Shown here: positions 32,886 to 41,164 of the stretch, piece by piece
Numbering within the stretch: position 1 is the stretch's first letter
Layout of the letters: every line of letters begins with the position of its first letter
Assembly (NCBI GenBank): GCA_028287115.1
Contig: JAQBQF010000221.1
Location: 1-41,693 of the forward strand
Length of the DNA: 41,693 nucleotides
Direction: 5' to 3'
Source of the DNA: Myxococcales bacterium
GTDB taxonomy: Bacteria > Myxococcota_A > Polyangia > Haliangiales > Haliangiaceae
The notes under the pieces: generated by a model
Told to the model about the DNA's origin: nothing
The model's database searches: none
Seen by the model: the letters and a program-made list of their open reading frames with translations, nothing else
Translations under genes and position numbers: made by a program

Positions 32886-33488
32886 CTATTGCAGAAACCG
32901 AGCGAGCAAGTCGCGGAAGGTCTTACTGGTCGCCGCCGACGGAACCAGCCGGCACGACAGCTCGTTGGGCGCCTTGAGCGCGAGCTTCAAGATCGGGCCA
33001 TCGGTCGCGCAATCATCTCCGATCGGAAACAGCTCGAGACCGGCACTGTGTGCATTGCTGCAGCGGCCGCTCGAACAGCGTCCCCCACGGCAGTCCGAAT
33101 CGGAGCCACACGATCCGCAGCGGCTGCTCGAGCACTTGCCGATCGCGCAGTCCGAGTCGGAACCGCACGAGCCGCACTTGCCGCTCGAACACTTGCCGTT
33201 ACCGCGACAATCGGAATCGGAACCGCACGCGCCGCAACGTCCGCTCGAGCACGTGCCGATCGCGCAGTCCGAATCGGAGCCACAGGCGCCGCACTTGCCG
33301 CTCGAGCACTTGCCGTGACCGTGGCAATCCGAATCCGATCCACACGAGCCGCACTGCCCGCTCGAACACTTGCCGTAACCGGCGCAATCGGAGTCGGAGC
33401 CGCAGCTGCCGGCGTACGCCGAGCGACCAGCGAACAGAAGTCCCATCACAAACACCACCGCCACGATCACGCTGCCTCGTCGATTCAT
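32886..33488 (-). CDS. Exported protein of six Cys-rich repeats
   Basis: A 200-residue exported protein starting MNRRGSVIVAVVFVMGLLFAGRSAYA (AGGAG ribosome site upstream). From about residue 29 to 145 it has six tandem repeats of 19-20 residues, consensus C-G-S-D-S-D-C-x(2-4)-G-x-C-S-S-G-x-C-G, four Cys each. The other variable part is rich in Gly, His, Lys and Arg. A C-terminal ~55-residue domain (LELFPIGDDC..., NELSCRLVP...) follows with two more Cys. Such CxSDSDC units occur in extracellular proteins of myxobacteria and planctomycetes; they likely form disulfide knots, possibly binding Ca through the Asp-rich loops. No function known. Confidence 0.78.
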   Translation of the reverse strand: MNRRGSVIVAVVFVMGLLFAGRSAYAGSCGSDSDCAGYGKCSSGQCGSCGSDSDCHGHGKCSSGKCGACGSDSDCAIGTCSSGRCGACGSDSDCRGNGKCSSGKCGSCGSDSDCAIGKCSSSRCGSCGSDSDCRGGRCSSGRCSNAHSAGLELFPIGDDCATDGPILKLALKAPNELSCRLVPSAATSKTFRDLLARFLQ

Positions 33489-33573
33489 CTCGATCTCCTG
33501 TGCGACCAGTTCGGCGCGCACCCTACACCCGAAAGCAGGTCTTGCGCCAAGCGAGTGTCAACGCGATCGCGAG

Positions 33574-33966
33574 TTATCCGGCCGTCCGGCGCAGCCGCTC
33601 GAGATCTTGAACGAGCGCTCTCAGCATGGTCGGCGTGACCGGCTTCTCGACGAAGCGATCGAACATCGTGAGCTGCTGGGCCTGGTCTTCCGTCAGCCGC
33701 CAGCCGCTCAGCGCGCACAGCAGGATCTCGGGCGTGCGGCTTCGAATCAGCCTCGCGACCTCGAAACCGTTGATGTCCGGAAGGCCGAGGTCGAGGATCG
33801 CGAGATCGAAGGCGCCGTCGCCGAGGGCGGCAAGCGCCTCCCGCCCAGACGACGCGGTCTCGCAGCTGTGACCCTCTATGCCGAGGATCACGGCAGAGAT
33901 CTCGAGCAGCTCCGGATGATCGTCGACGAGGAGAATCCGCAACGTAGATCGCGATTCCGACGGCAC
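33574..33966 (-). CDS. Stand-alone receiver-domain response regulator
   Basis: A 130-residue CheY-like protein from a GTG. Acidic pocket Asp15-Asp16 (VDDHPEL), phospho-acceptor Asp59 in AILDLGLPDING, Ser87 and Lys108 (FVEKPVT) are all in place, so it can be phosphorylated. There is no output domain, so it acts by protein contact or as a phosphate relay. It lies 38 bases after the second receiver gene, in line with the KaiC-like gene, so the three form an operon. Confidence 0.9.
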   Translation of the reverse strand: MPSESRSTLRILLVDDHPELLEISAVILGIEGHSCETASSGREALAALGDGAFDLAILDLGLPDINGFEVARLIRSRTPEILLCALSGWRLTEDQAQQLTMFDRFVEKPVTPTMLRALVQDLERLRRTAG

Positions 33967-34004
33967 GAGCCAAGATCATCACATCGGACCCCGAGCTGCT
34001 AGCG

Positions 34005-34379
34005 CTAGTCTAGCGTCACGAGCACGCGATCGATCTCGGCGAATAGTCGGCGCGGCATGAAAGGCTTCTGCAGCAAGCCCTGCAGCAAGCCATCGAGCTG
34101 CGTGGCGGCCGCATCGGCATGCGCCGACATCATGATCACCGGAATGCTCTCGAGCCGCGCGTCCTGACGCATACGCTTGACCAGCTCGACACCGTCCATC
34201 ACCGGCATCATGAAGTCGGAGATCACGAGATCGAAGTGACCGTTCATCAGGAGCGACATCCCGGACACGCCGTTGATCGCAACGGTGACGTGATGCCCTC
34301 GCTCCCCGAGGAGCTCGGCGATCAGCTCGGCGAGGTCGTATTCGTCATCGATCACGAGGATAAACAGTCGCGTGCTCAC
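34005..34379 (-). CDS. Stand-alone receiver-domain response regulator
   Basis: A 124-residue receiver from a GTG, with acidic pocket Asp11-Asp12 (VIDDEYD), acceptor Asp55 in LVISDFMMPVMDG, Ser85 in MMSAHAD and Lys105 in LLQKPFMP. No output domain. The start lies only three bases after the stop of the KaiC-like gene, so they are co-translated. Pairing of KaiC-like ATPases with single receivers is common outside cyanobacteria, and the receiver is the likely signalling partner of the ATPase. Confidence 0.92.
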   Translation of the reverse strand: MSTRLFILVIDDEYDLAELIAELLGERGHHVTVAINGVSGMSLLMNGHFDLVISDFMMPVMDGVELVKRMRQDARLESIPVIMMSAHADAAATQLDGLLQGLLQKPFMPRRLFAEIDRVLVTLD

Positions 34380-34382
34380 GAT

Positions 34383-35867
34383 TCACCGATGTCGCCCCTT
34401 CATAGGCTTGTTGCCATTCCCGTTGCCCGACCGCGAGCTCTCTGGTTGTTGAGATGAATGCGCCAGCTTCGAAAGGACGATGCCGTGCTCCGTGATCTGG
34501 AGCTCGCGGATTCCACGATCGTAGTTGCTGTCGCGCATCTTGATGATCGAGAGCAATCGATCCAGGTGGGCTTCTCGTTCTACGTATCGGATCGCGATCA
34601 CGTTGTGCGTCAACGCCGAGAGATCGTCGATCGGGACCTGGATCCCGCCGTCGGGGGCCCCGACGAGCTCCGGGGTCTCGACAGAAAACACCGTCGTCAC
34701 GCCCAGTCCCTCGAGCTGCTCGGCGAGCGCCGCGGTCACGGCGCGCATACGTTCGGGAAAGTCGACCGTCCTGAACAGCGTGTGCAAGCCATCGATACAC
34801 AACCGCGTCGATCCAGTCTCCCGGACTCTTCGCATCAACCGATCGGCGATCACGTCGAGCACGCCTTCGATCGGCCGTTCCCACATCAGTTGGACGACGC
34901 CGGCATCAACGCTCGGTTGGATTCCCAGATGGATCCGCTTGCACTTGGCGAGGAGCGCGTCGGGCGGCTCGTAGAAGCCGCAGTAGAGGCCCTTCTCACC
35001 GCGCTTCCCACCTTCCGACAGAAACTGCAGCTGCAGGGTCGTCTTTCCAACGCCCGAAGCGCCGATCACCATCGTGATCGATCCATTTGGGACGCCGCCT
35101 TGCAGCATCTCGTCGAGCTCGCCGATGCCGAACCCGCGGCGCGGTGGACCCGGAATGCGCCTGTGAGTCTCGCGAACCCCCGCCTCGAAGCGCGGATGCA
35201 CGACGATGCCGTCATCCGTGATCTCGACGGTATGAAGTCCGCGGACCTGGCGGGTGCCTCGCATCTTGGGGACTTCGAGATGGCGCAGCGCCCGCAGGCC
35301 GTTGAGATCGTCGGACAGCTCGATCAAGCCGTCGACGATCGTGTGCTCGGGCGGAGACGGGTGACTCTGTTCCGGACTGCTGAGGAGGATCGTGGTGCAC
35401 CCGAGACTCGTCGACAATGTCTGCAGCTCGTGCACGAACTTCTTGAAGTCACGAGTCGATTCCGAGGACGCGCCCGCCGTCGCGATGCCATCGACGATCA
35501 GCAGCGTGACCCCACGCTCGATCGCACTACGGCGCAGCAGCTTGACGAGGCCGGGCAGGCCTTCTTCTTCGAGGACCCGATAGCCGGAATAGTAGACCAG
35601 CCCATCGCCGACGAGCTCCGGTCGAAAGAACCGCATGCGGCGGAGATGAGTGATCATCCGAGCGTGTGATTCGGCGAGCAGCGTGAAGTACGCAACGCGA
35701 CCGCCGTCGCCTGCGTGATAGCAGCTCATCTGGTTTGCCAGGATCGTCTTCCCCGAGCCCGGTGGCCCTTTGATGATGTAGACCCCGCCTGCCAGCAGAC
35801 CGCCTTCGATCAAGACATCGAACCCTGCGACCCCGGTCGGGACGCGTCTTGTCACTGCCGTGGTCAT
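34383..35867 (-). CDS. Two-domain KaiC-like RecA-type ATPase
   Basis: A 494-residue protein of two KaiC/RadA-type domains. Walker A: GPPGSGKT (34-41) and GASGVGKT (269-276); Walker B-like LLIVDGI and LCIDGL. In true KaiC the CI and CII catalytic Glu pairs are E-E; here they are Ala65-Glu66 (LLAES) and Glu300-Pro301 (GFYEPPD). The KaiC phosphosite (Ser431-Thr432) aligns with Ser417-Ala418 in DDLSALTHNVIAIRYVE, so only the Ser is kept. The C-terminal tail is Gly/Asn/Ser/Lys-rich. An AGGAG ribosome site precedes the ATG by seven bases. Domain architecture certain; clock function not implied, and no KaiA or KaiB is seen. Confidence 0.92.
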   Translation of the reverse strand: MTTAVTRRVPTGVAGFDVLIEGGLLAGGVYIIKGPPGSGKTILANQMSCYHAGDGGRVAYFTLLAESHARMITHLRRMRFFRPELVGDGLVYYSGYRVLEEEGLPGLVKLLRRSAIERGVTLLIVDGIATAGASSESTRDFKKFVHELQTLSTSLGCTTILLSSPEQSHPSPPEHTIVDGLIELSDDLNGLRALRHLEVPKMRGTRQVRGLHTVEITDDGIVVHPRFEAGVRETHRRIPGPPRRGFGIGELDEMLQGGVPNGSITMVIGASGVGKTTLQLQFLSEGGKRGEKGLYCGFYEPPDALLAKCKRIHLGIQPSVDAGVVQLMWERPIEGVLDVIADRLMRRVRETGSTRLCIDGLHTLFRTVDFPERMRAVTAALAEQLEGLGVTTVFSVETPELVGAPDGGIQVPIDDLSALTHNVIAIRYVEREAHLDRLLSIIKMRDSNYDRGIRELQITEHGIVLSKLAHSSQQPESSRSGNGNGNKPMKGRHR

Positions 35868-36187
35868 CTCGGTCTCCTGCGCGCCGACCTCACGCCAGGC
35901 TCGTTGCGAGCCTCGATCTCCCGACGGTGAGATGCGATCAGCTCGCGGTTTATAAGCGCTGCAATTCGCGACATTCGGGTGACGCTTCCAATGGTGCTTG
36001 TTGCGTCAGTCGCTGATCCATCATGACGGGGCTCGAGCTGACGGATTCGTTATAGCGACCGCGTCCGAAGCCGCAAGCCAGTGTCGGCACGTCGTACGAC
36101 CGTGCTGACGCGACACCGAGCGCACTAGAAGCTCGCAACAGATCGCCGCCTGGTCTCCGTGGGGCGCTGACGGTCGACGGCGCGAAA
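35868..36187. other. 320-bp stretch between kaiC-like and HEAT genes
   Basis: No gene is supported here. Towards the KaiC-like gene (minus strand) there is a TTATAAA at about 35950-35956 that could be a -10 element, and between it and the start a 7-bp stem-loop, AGGCTCG-TTG-CGAGCCT, at 35897-35913 that would lie in the mRNA leader. The rest is upstream of nothing on the plus strand and downstream of the HEAT gene, whose terminator I could not identify. Confidence 0.4.
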
Positions 36188-38881
36188 TTAGGCCAAGTCT
36201 TTGAGCATCGCGAGACCCTTGAACACAGCCTCTCGCGTACGCGCGAAGCCACCGGTACGTGCACCCTCGAGCCGCTTCTTACCCGCCGTGCCGGCGCGCT
36301 TCGCACCGAGCATACCGATGCCGATCGCTGCATTGACTTGAACGTTCTCGGCCGGGCTCTCGAACGCGTCGCACAAGATCTCGCATGCGTCGGGGAGCGC
36401 GTTCACGACTTCGAGGATTCGGCGGGCATGCGTTTCGTCGTCGGTCTCGAGCCCTTTGATGAGCGCGCCGAGCACACGAGCTTTACGTGCGCCGAGTACG
36501 CGTGCCGCGGTCTTCGCGACGGTCGCATCACCTCGCAGCGCGCCGACCAGAAATTCCGCGACTTCGCGGACCGCGTCATCTCCGAGCTTGTCGAGTGCGC
36601 CCGCGGCCGCGATCCGGACCGCCATGTCGTCGTCGCGGAGCAGGACCCCGATCGGCCGCGCGACGCCCGCGGCGGCAGGTCCGACCGAGCCGAGCGCTGT
36701 CGCCGCATTCGCACGCACGATCGCACGCCCGTCGTTGAGATATGCGACGAGATCCTCGACGCGGAGGCGCGTTGGCTCCGAGAACGCGTCGGCGCCGAGC
36801 AGTCGGGTCTCGAAGCCGTCGATCTCGATCGCACCGGGGCCCGTCTTGCGCGGGCCGTCGAGCGTCTCGATCGCCTTGCGCACCGCTTCTCGCGTGCGCA
36901 CGTCTCCGCCGGTGCGAGCGCCTTCGAGCGCCTTGCGGCCCTTACCGACGCGCTGCGAACCGAGCAGCCCGAGGCCGAGGGCAGCATTGACCTGCACGTT
37001 GACGGCGGGACTGCCGAATGCATCGCACAGGATCTCCGACGCATCTTCGAAGACGTTGAGGAGCTCGACGATCCGGCGCCCGTGGTTCGGGCGATCCGTT
37101 TCGAGCCCACGCACGAGCGCGCTGATCATTCGCGCCTTGCGCGCGCGCAAGACCGTCGCGGCCGTTTCGGCGACCTTGTCATCGCTATCGCCGAGGGCAC
37201 CGACGAGATCGCCAGCGGTCTCCATCACCGCCGCGTCGCCGAGCTTGTCGAGAGCTTGCGCCGCGGCGATCCGCGCGCGCGCGGCGTCATCGCGCAGCAG
37301 CACGCCGAGCGAACGTGCCGCCGAGGCAGCGGGGGCACCGAGCAGGCCGAGCGCGACGGCGGCATTCGCGCGCACGACGTCACGCCCGTCGTGCAAGTGC
37401 GCCGACAAATCTGTGACGCCGGCGTTGCCGAGGACCGCCTTGTGCTTGTCGAGATCGGCCGCCGACAGAAATCGATCTTCGAAGCCGTCGATCGCGACCG
37501 CCTTCGGACCGGTGTCGCCCTTGGCCTCGATCAGTTCGAGCGCACGCCGCACGGCTTCACGCGTCCGCGCATCTCCGCCGGTGCGCGCCCCATGCAGTGC
37601 CTGCAGGCCGGCGCCGACGTGATCGCGGCCGAGCATTCCGAGCGCGAGCGCCGCATTGACCTGCGTGTTGACTGCAGGACTGCGGAACGCTTCGGTCAGC
37701 ACCTTCGCGGCACTCGCCAAGCGGGTGAGGAGCTCGCCGACGCGACGACCGCCCTGCTCGTCACCGGTCTCGAGTCCCGTGACGAGTGCGTCTTGCGCTT
37801 GCTCGCCGAGGTTTCCGAGCGTTTCGGCCGCCGCTTCGGCGACCTCCGCGTCCGCATCGCCGAGGGCACCGACGAGCTCCGCGGACGCCTCGAGCGCCGG
37901 TTTCCCGAGCTTGCCCAAGGCGCGCGCTGCTTCGTGCCTTACCGAAGCGCTGCTGTCTCGCAGGAGCAGGCCGATTTGGCTCGCCGCGCGTCCTGCCTTG
38001 TCGCCTTTGACCGCGAGGCAGCGCGCCGCGTTGATCCGGACGTGATTGCGACCATCCTGCAGCGCGTAGATCATCTCGTCGACATCGATCACGTCCGCGT
38101 ACTCGCGTATCTCCGAAGCCGACAGCTTGCGCGCTTCGAAGTCGGGCACGTTCTTCGGCAGCCGATCGACGATCTCGACCTTCTCGCGCGCGACGACCGC
38201 GAGCATCGCTTTCTTCGTCGCCGTGCGAACGTCGGGCACGGGATCGGTGGTCTCGAGCTGCGACAAGAACGCCATTGCCTGCTCGGCATCGGCCTTGCCA
38301 AGCCGAGCCAGCCCGCCGACCGCGTTGATCCGGATCCGGCTGCGCTCGTGGCGAGCTGCCTTGATCAGAAACGCCACGCCGGCCCGGCCGAGCCTGCTAC
38401 ATGCTTCGACGATCGTCCGCATCGCGAGCTCGAACGTGACATCGAGCGCGAGGATCAGCTCTTCGTCGGCTTTTCCGACGAGCTCGGACAACGCCGTCAC
38501 CACGCGTTCCGTCACCTCGGTCTGCGTTCCATCGAGCGCCTGCGTGATCTGCGGGATCAGCGGCCGGACCGCGGCACCGAGCCGCGCCACCGCATCCGCC
38601 GCGGCATTGGCGACGATCGCTTCGCTATCGCGCAACAGGAGAACCAGCTCGGCCGCGGGTTGACCCGCAACCGCAAGCCCGAGCGCGCCGTTCGCGCGCA
38701 CGAGTGCGCGACCATCGCGCACCATGACGAGGAGCTCGTTTGGATCGAGCGACGCAGCGAAGGGCGCCAGGTCCTCGTAGCGCAACCGCCGCTCGTCGAA
38801 GGCAGGCAACCTTACGGAAACGGGCTTGCCCGCAAGTGCAGGCTTGGCCGGCGGTTTCGGGGTCTCCGGATCGTTGCTCAC
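36188..38881 (-). CDS. HEAT-repeat protein built of ~220-residue modules
   Basis: An 897-residue all-helical protein, cytosolic (no signal). Start taken at GTG 38881, 48 bases after pirin; upstream residues are antisense-like. After a Pro/Lys-rich start, the chain is made of HEAT/PBS-lyase-like repeats (VRANAAVALGLLGAPAASAARSLGVLLRDD, ARIAAAQALDKLGDAAVMETAGDLVGALG). At a larger scale a ~220-residue block is repeated, each ending EGARTGGDVRTREAVRKAIETL and then GPGAIEIDGFETRLL; the ARTGG point recurs every 657 and 669 bases. HEAT arrays bind proteins. Function unknown; it is the first minus-strand gene after pirin. Confidence 0.88.
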   Translation of the reverse strand: MSNDPETPKPPAKPALAGKPVSVRLPAFDERRLRYEDLAPFAASLDPNELLVMVRDGRALVRANGALGLAVAGQPAAELVLLLRDSEAIVANAAADAVARLGAAVRPLIPQITQALDGTQTEVTERVVTALSELVGKADEELILALDVTFELAMRTIVEACSRLGRAGVAFLIKAARHERSRIRINAVGGLARLGKADAEQAMAFLSQLETTDPVPDVRTATKKAMLAVVAREKVEIVDRLPKNVPDFEARKLSASEIREYADVIDVDEMIYALQDGRNHVRINAARCLAVKGDKAGRAASQIGLLLRDSSASVRHEAARALGKLGKPALEASAELVGALGDADAEVAEAAAETLGNLGEQAQDALVTGLETGDEQGGRRVGELLTRLASAAKVLTEAFRSPAVNTQVNAALALGMLGRDHVGAGLQALHGARTGGDARTREAVRRALELIEAKGDTGPKAVAIDGFEDRFLSAADLDKHKAVLGNAGVTDLSAHLHDGRDVVRANAAVALGLLGAPAASAARSLGVLLRDDAARARIAAAQALDKLGDAAVMETAGDLVGALGDSDDKVAETAATVLRARKARMISALVRGLETDRPNHGRRIVELLNVFEDASEILCDAFGSPAVNVQVNAALGLGLLGSQRVGKGRKALEGARTGGDVRTREAVRKAIETLDGPRKTGPGAIEIDGFETRLLGADAFSEPTRLRVEDLVAYLNDGRAIVRANAATALGSVGPAAAGVARPIGVLLRDDDMAVRIAAAGALDKLGDDAVREVAEFLVGALRGDATVAKTAARVLGARKARVLGALIKGLETDDETHARRILEVVNALPDACEILCDAFESPAENVQVNAAIGIGMLGAKRAGTAGKKRLEGARTGGFARTREAVFKGLAMLKDLA

Positions 38882-38928
38882 CGTGCTCGACGTACCATGT
38901 AAAGGTGCGTCGTTGGCGCGGATGGCGA

Positions 38929-39627
38929 CTACGCCAGATCGAACACGAGTAGCTCGCCTTCGTCGATGCCTTCGACCCGCAGCAGCCGCTCGTCGGAAAA
39001 TGCGGCCCCATCTCCTGCCGCGAGCTCGGTGCCGTTGACGCGGACCTTGCCTTGCGCCACGTGCACCCACGCATGCCGCTTGTCGGGGATCGCGAGCTCG
39101 GCACGCTGGCCCTCAGCGAGAATACCGGCATAGACGTTCGCATCGGCGTGGATCGTGATGCTGCCATCTCGGCCATCTGGAGATCCGACGAGCCGAAGCC
39201 GGCCGCGCTTGTCGGCGTCGGTGAACGTCTTCTGCTCGTAGCCCGGCTTGATGCCCTGCTTGTCAGGCTGAATCCAGATCTGTAGAAAATGGACCTCGTC
39301 CTTCGGCGAGGCGTTGAATTCGCTGTGCATCACACCGGTGCCGGCGCTCATCCGCTGGACATCGCCCGGACGGATCACCTCACCCGTACCCATCGAGTCC
39401 TTGTGCGCGAGCGTGCCCTCGAGCACGTACGAGATGATCTCCATGTCGCGATGCGAGTGCGACCCAAACCCCTGCCCGCCTTCGACGCGATCATCGTTGA
39501 TCACGCGCAGCGCGCGGAATCCCATGTGTTTGGGGTCGTAGTAGCTCGCAAACGAGAACGTATGGTGAGAGTCGAGCCAGCCGTGGTCGGCGTGGCCGCG
39601 ATCGGTAGCTCTGCGAACAGTCATCAT
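38929..39627 (-). CDS. Pirin family protein
   Basis: A 232-residue bicupin. The start ATG at 39627 has an AAGGAG site six bases upstream. The metal-binding motif is FGSHSHRDMEIISYVLEG (His-x-His and Glu), with HSEFNAS giving the fourth ligand, as in pirin and YhhW/YhaK. The opening RATDRGHADHGWLDSHHTFSFASYYDP is diagnostic. Bacterial pirins bind Fe and include quercetin 2,3-dioxygenases and redox regulators of pyruvate metabolism. Substrate not known. Cytosolic. Followed at 48 bases by the HEAT gene. Confidence 0.94.
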   Translation of the reverse strand: MMTVRRATDRGHADHGWLDSHHTFSFASYYDPKHMGFRALRVINDDRVEGGQGFGSHSHRDMEIISYVLEGTLAHKDSMGTGEVIRPGDVQRMSAGTGVMHSEFNASPKDEVHFLQIWIQPDKQGIKPGYEQKTFTDADKRGRLRLVGSPDGRDGSITIHADANVYAGILAEGQRAELAIPDKRHAWVHVAQGKVRVNGTELAAGDGAAFSDERLLRVEGIDEGELLVFDLA

Positions 39628-39736
39628 GACCAACTCCTTATCGGACGATCAGGGTGGTCATGCAAAGGCCGCTTCGTAAGCGACCGCGCCGAGACGAACT
39701 GTTCGCCCTGGCGAACGTCCATGTCGAATCAGCGTG

Positions 39737-40003
39737 TTAGCGGCGATTCGCGAGCCGGCGCGCGACACCGGTGACCAACGCGAGGGCGAGCCCCGACGCC
39801 ACGACGAACAAACCGACCGCGAGGAGCACCACCGAGCTACCGCTGATCGGATCGGAGTTCGGGGCGGCCGCAACCGAGCGGATCTCGATCATCGCGAACA
39901 GCGTCACGAGCGCTCCCAGCACGACGGCAATCGCGAACCGGATCAACCGGCCGCGATGATCGCGGACATCGTACGAGAGCTCTTCCATCTTGGGGGTAGA
40001 CAC
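39737..40003 (-). CDS. Small two-helix membrane protein
   Basis: An 88-residue protein starting MSTPKMEELSYDVRDHRGR, with two membrane helices (IRFAIAVVLGALVTLFAMIEI, about 21-41, and VVLLAVGLFVVASGLALALVTGVA, about 58-81) and a basic end ARRLANRR. The short loop has Asn/Asp/Ser. A predicted hairpin in the inner membrane with both ends inside. No family recognised. It lies 23 bases after the GFA-like gene on the same strand. Confidence 0.65.
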   Translation of the reverse strand: MSTPKMEELSYDVRDHRGRLIRFAIAVVLGALVTLFAMIEIRSVAAAPNSDPISGSSVVLLAVGLFVVASGLALALVTGVARRLANRR

Positions 40004-40026
40004 GTCGGAGCCCCGCGGGTTGCGCG

Positions 40027-40379
40027 CTAGAAACTCCGACCGTCGATCAGCGTGATCGCGACAGTGAGTGGATCGATATCGTCGAGACAGCCTGGGTTGA
40101 CGCGATACAAGCCCGGCTTATCGATCACGTCATGGAACGGATAGATCCCGCAGGTCTTGCAGAAGTAGTGGTTGACCATCACGTCGCCGAATCGGTATCG
40201 CGCCAGATCGCCGAGTCCGGTGAGCTCGGTGAACTGATCGGACGCGATGTACGGCGTCGACATCACCGCACCCTTTCGGCGGCAGAACGAGCAATTACAC
40301 CGGCACCCTGTGGTGATCGGTTCGCTCGTGAACGCAACCGCAGCGCACCGCAATGACAGCTTCCCCGATACGTCGGCAC
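40027..40379 (-). pseudogene. GFA/CENP-V family protein, frameshifted at the N-terminus
   Basis: Family members of this zinc-binding group start with (G)SCHCGA. On the minus strand a GTG at 40379 begins VPTYRGSCHCGA, then loses register. The rest (VAFTSEPITTGCRCNCSFCRRKGAVMS..., HYFCKTCGIYPFHDV..., VNPGCLDDIDP) reads intact in another frame from about 40338. Removing the five bases CTGCG at 40339-40343 (or two of them) joins the parts into one normal protein of about 115 residues. All Zn Cys pairs are then present. Either a true frameshift mutation or a sequencing error. A shorter product from TTG 40353 would lack the first Zn pair. Confidence 0.7.
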
Positions 40380-40389
40380 GTTGCAGACT

Positions 40390-40863
40390 CTACGTCATCG
40401 CGATCGCGGTCACGAGGCGACGCGCGACCGCTTCGCCTTCTTTCCATCGGGTTTCCCGAGGGCCCGTCACCATGATCCGCACGGAGCCCGAGGTCTCCGG
40501 AAGCTTGCGCGCCCACGCGACAACCTCGTCGACATCCGACGTGGAGTCGCAGATCTTTCGCGGGACCGTCAGGTTACGCGCCGTTTTCAGCGTGGCGGTC
40601 ATCGCCGTGTACTTGTCGGCCTGCCGAGCATCGGGCACGACGAGCAGTACGCCGGACGCCAGCGCCACGTTGGCCCGAACGGCAGGTCGAGGCCCGCGTT
40701 CGAAGCACGGCGTCAGGTACTGGGCGACCTGCTCCGGGATCTTCCCCAGCTCGTCTCGTCCATCCATCGGCATGAACCCGGCGAGCTGGAGCCCAGCCGT
40801 TTGCGCCGCTCGATAAGCGCCTCGTTCGACGCCCGTCTGGCCTGATTGGATGATGATCAGCAC
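40390..40863 (-). CDS. Molybdenum-carrier/YpsA-Smf-like nucleotide-fold protein
   Basis: A 157-residue cytosolic protein from a GTG with AAGG five bases upstream. It begins LIIIQSGQTGVERGAYRAAQTAGLQLAGFMPMDGRDELGKIPE, then ANVALASGVLLVVPDARQADKYTAMT, LKTARNLTVP and VRIMVTGPRETRWKEGEAVARRL. The GQTG(V/D)xRGAxxAA start and the GPRE end match the putative molybdenum carrier family (MoCP-like), related to the lysine-decarboxylase/LOG and SLOG folds. The original carrier was from Chlamydomonas; bacterial members are uncharacterised. Its stop lies 11 bases from the start of the GFA-like gene, so probably one operon. Confidence 0.82.
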   Translation of the reverse strand: MLIIIQSGQTGVERGAYRAAQTAGLQLAGFMPMDGRDELGKIPEQVAQYLTPCFERGPRPAVRANVALASGVLLVVPDARQADKYTAMTATLKTARNLTVPRKICDSTSDVDEVVAWARKLPETSGSVRIMVTGPRETRWKEGEAVARRLVTAIAMT

Positions 40864-41164
40864 GGTGCCTTAACGGCTAATATCCCGAGCGTGTTTGCGC
40901 AAGCTAAGATTCTTTAAACCAGCTTTGCCGGCCAATCCTGGCGGTTTTACGACCATTTCCGGATTGCTCGATGAGTGATGGTACGTACAACGTCATGCAA
41001 AATTTGCGTCGGGCTTTACCTCCCGACGCATGAAGGACTAACGGAAACCCGTACTGCGGTAATGACCTTGTGGTCGACACAGCGGGCGTGATGATCTGAG
41101 CGCGGTACCTGTCACCTCTGTTGTTCCTATGATGGACTCGCACGAACATCCCGAAGGACCACCG
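40864..41164. other. 301-bp intergenic region with hairpin
   Basis: This gap lies between the divergent molybdenum-carrier-like gene (minus) and the receiver gene (plus). It is clearly less GC-rich than its surroundings (for example aagattctttaaacc and gcaaaatttgcg) and contains the 9-bp-stem hairpin listed separately. Both promoters should lie here. No gene is supported. Confidence 0.5.
41005..41030. repeat. Perfect 9-bp inverted repeat
   Basis: TGCGTCGGG and CCCGACGCA flank the loop CTTTACCT. No T-run follows on either strand, so it is not an obvious terminator. It sits in the AT-richer gap between divergent genes, about 100 bases upstream of the receiver gene. An operator or an RNA structure in the leader is possible. 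Confidence 0.5.

Noticed and set aside
34458..35669. 403-residue plus-strand frame
   Set aside because: Antisense shadow of the KaiC-like gene, whose motifs are beyond doubt.
34383..35867. Naming the KaiC-like gene kaiC and predicting a circadian clock
   Set aside because: No KaiA/KaiB nearby, half of the phosphosite is missing, and many KaiC-like proteins have no clock role.
36338..38902. 854-residue open frame on the plus strand
   Set aside because: It is antisense to the HEAT-repeat gene; the frame stays open because of the GC-rich codon pattern. Composition is Arg-rich and repetitive with no domain.
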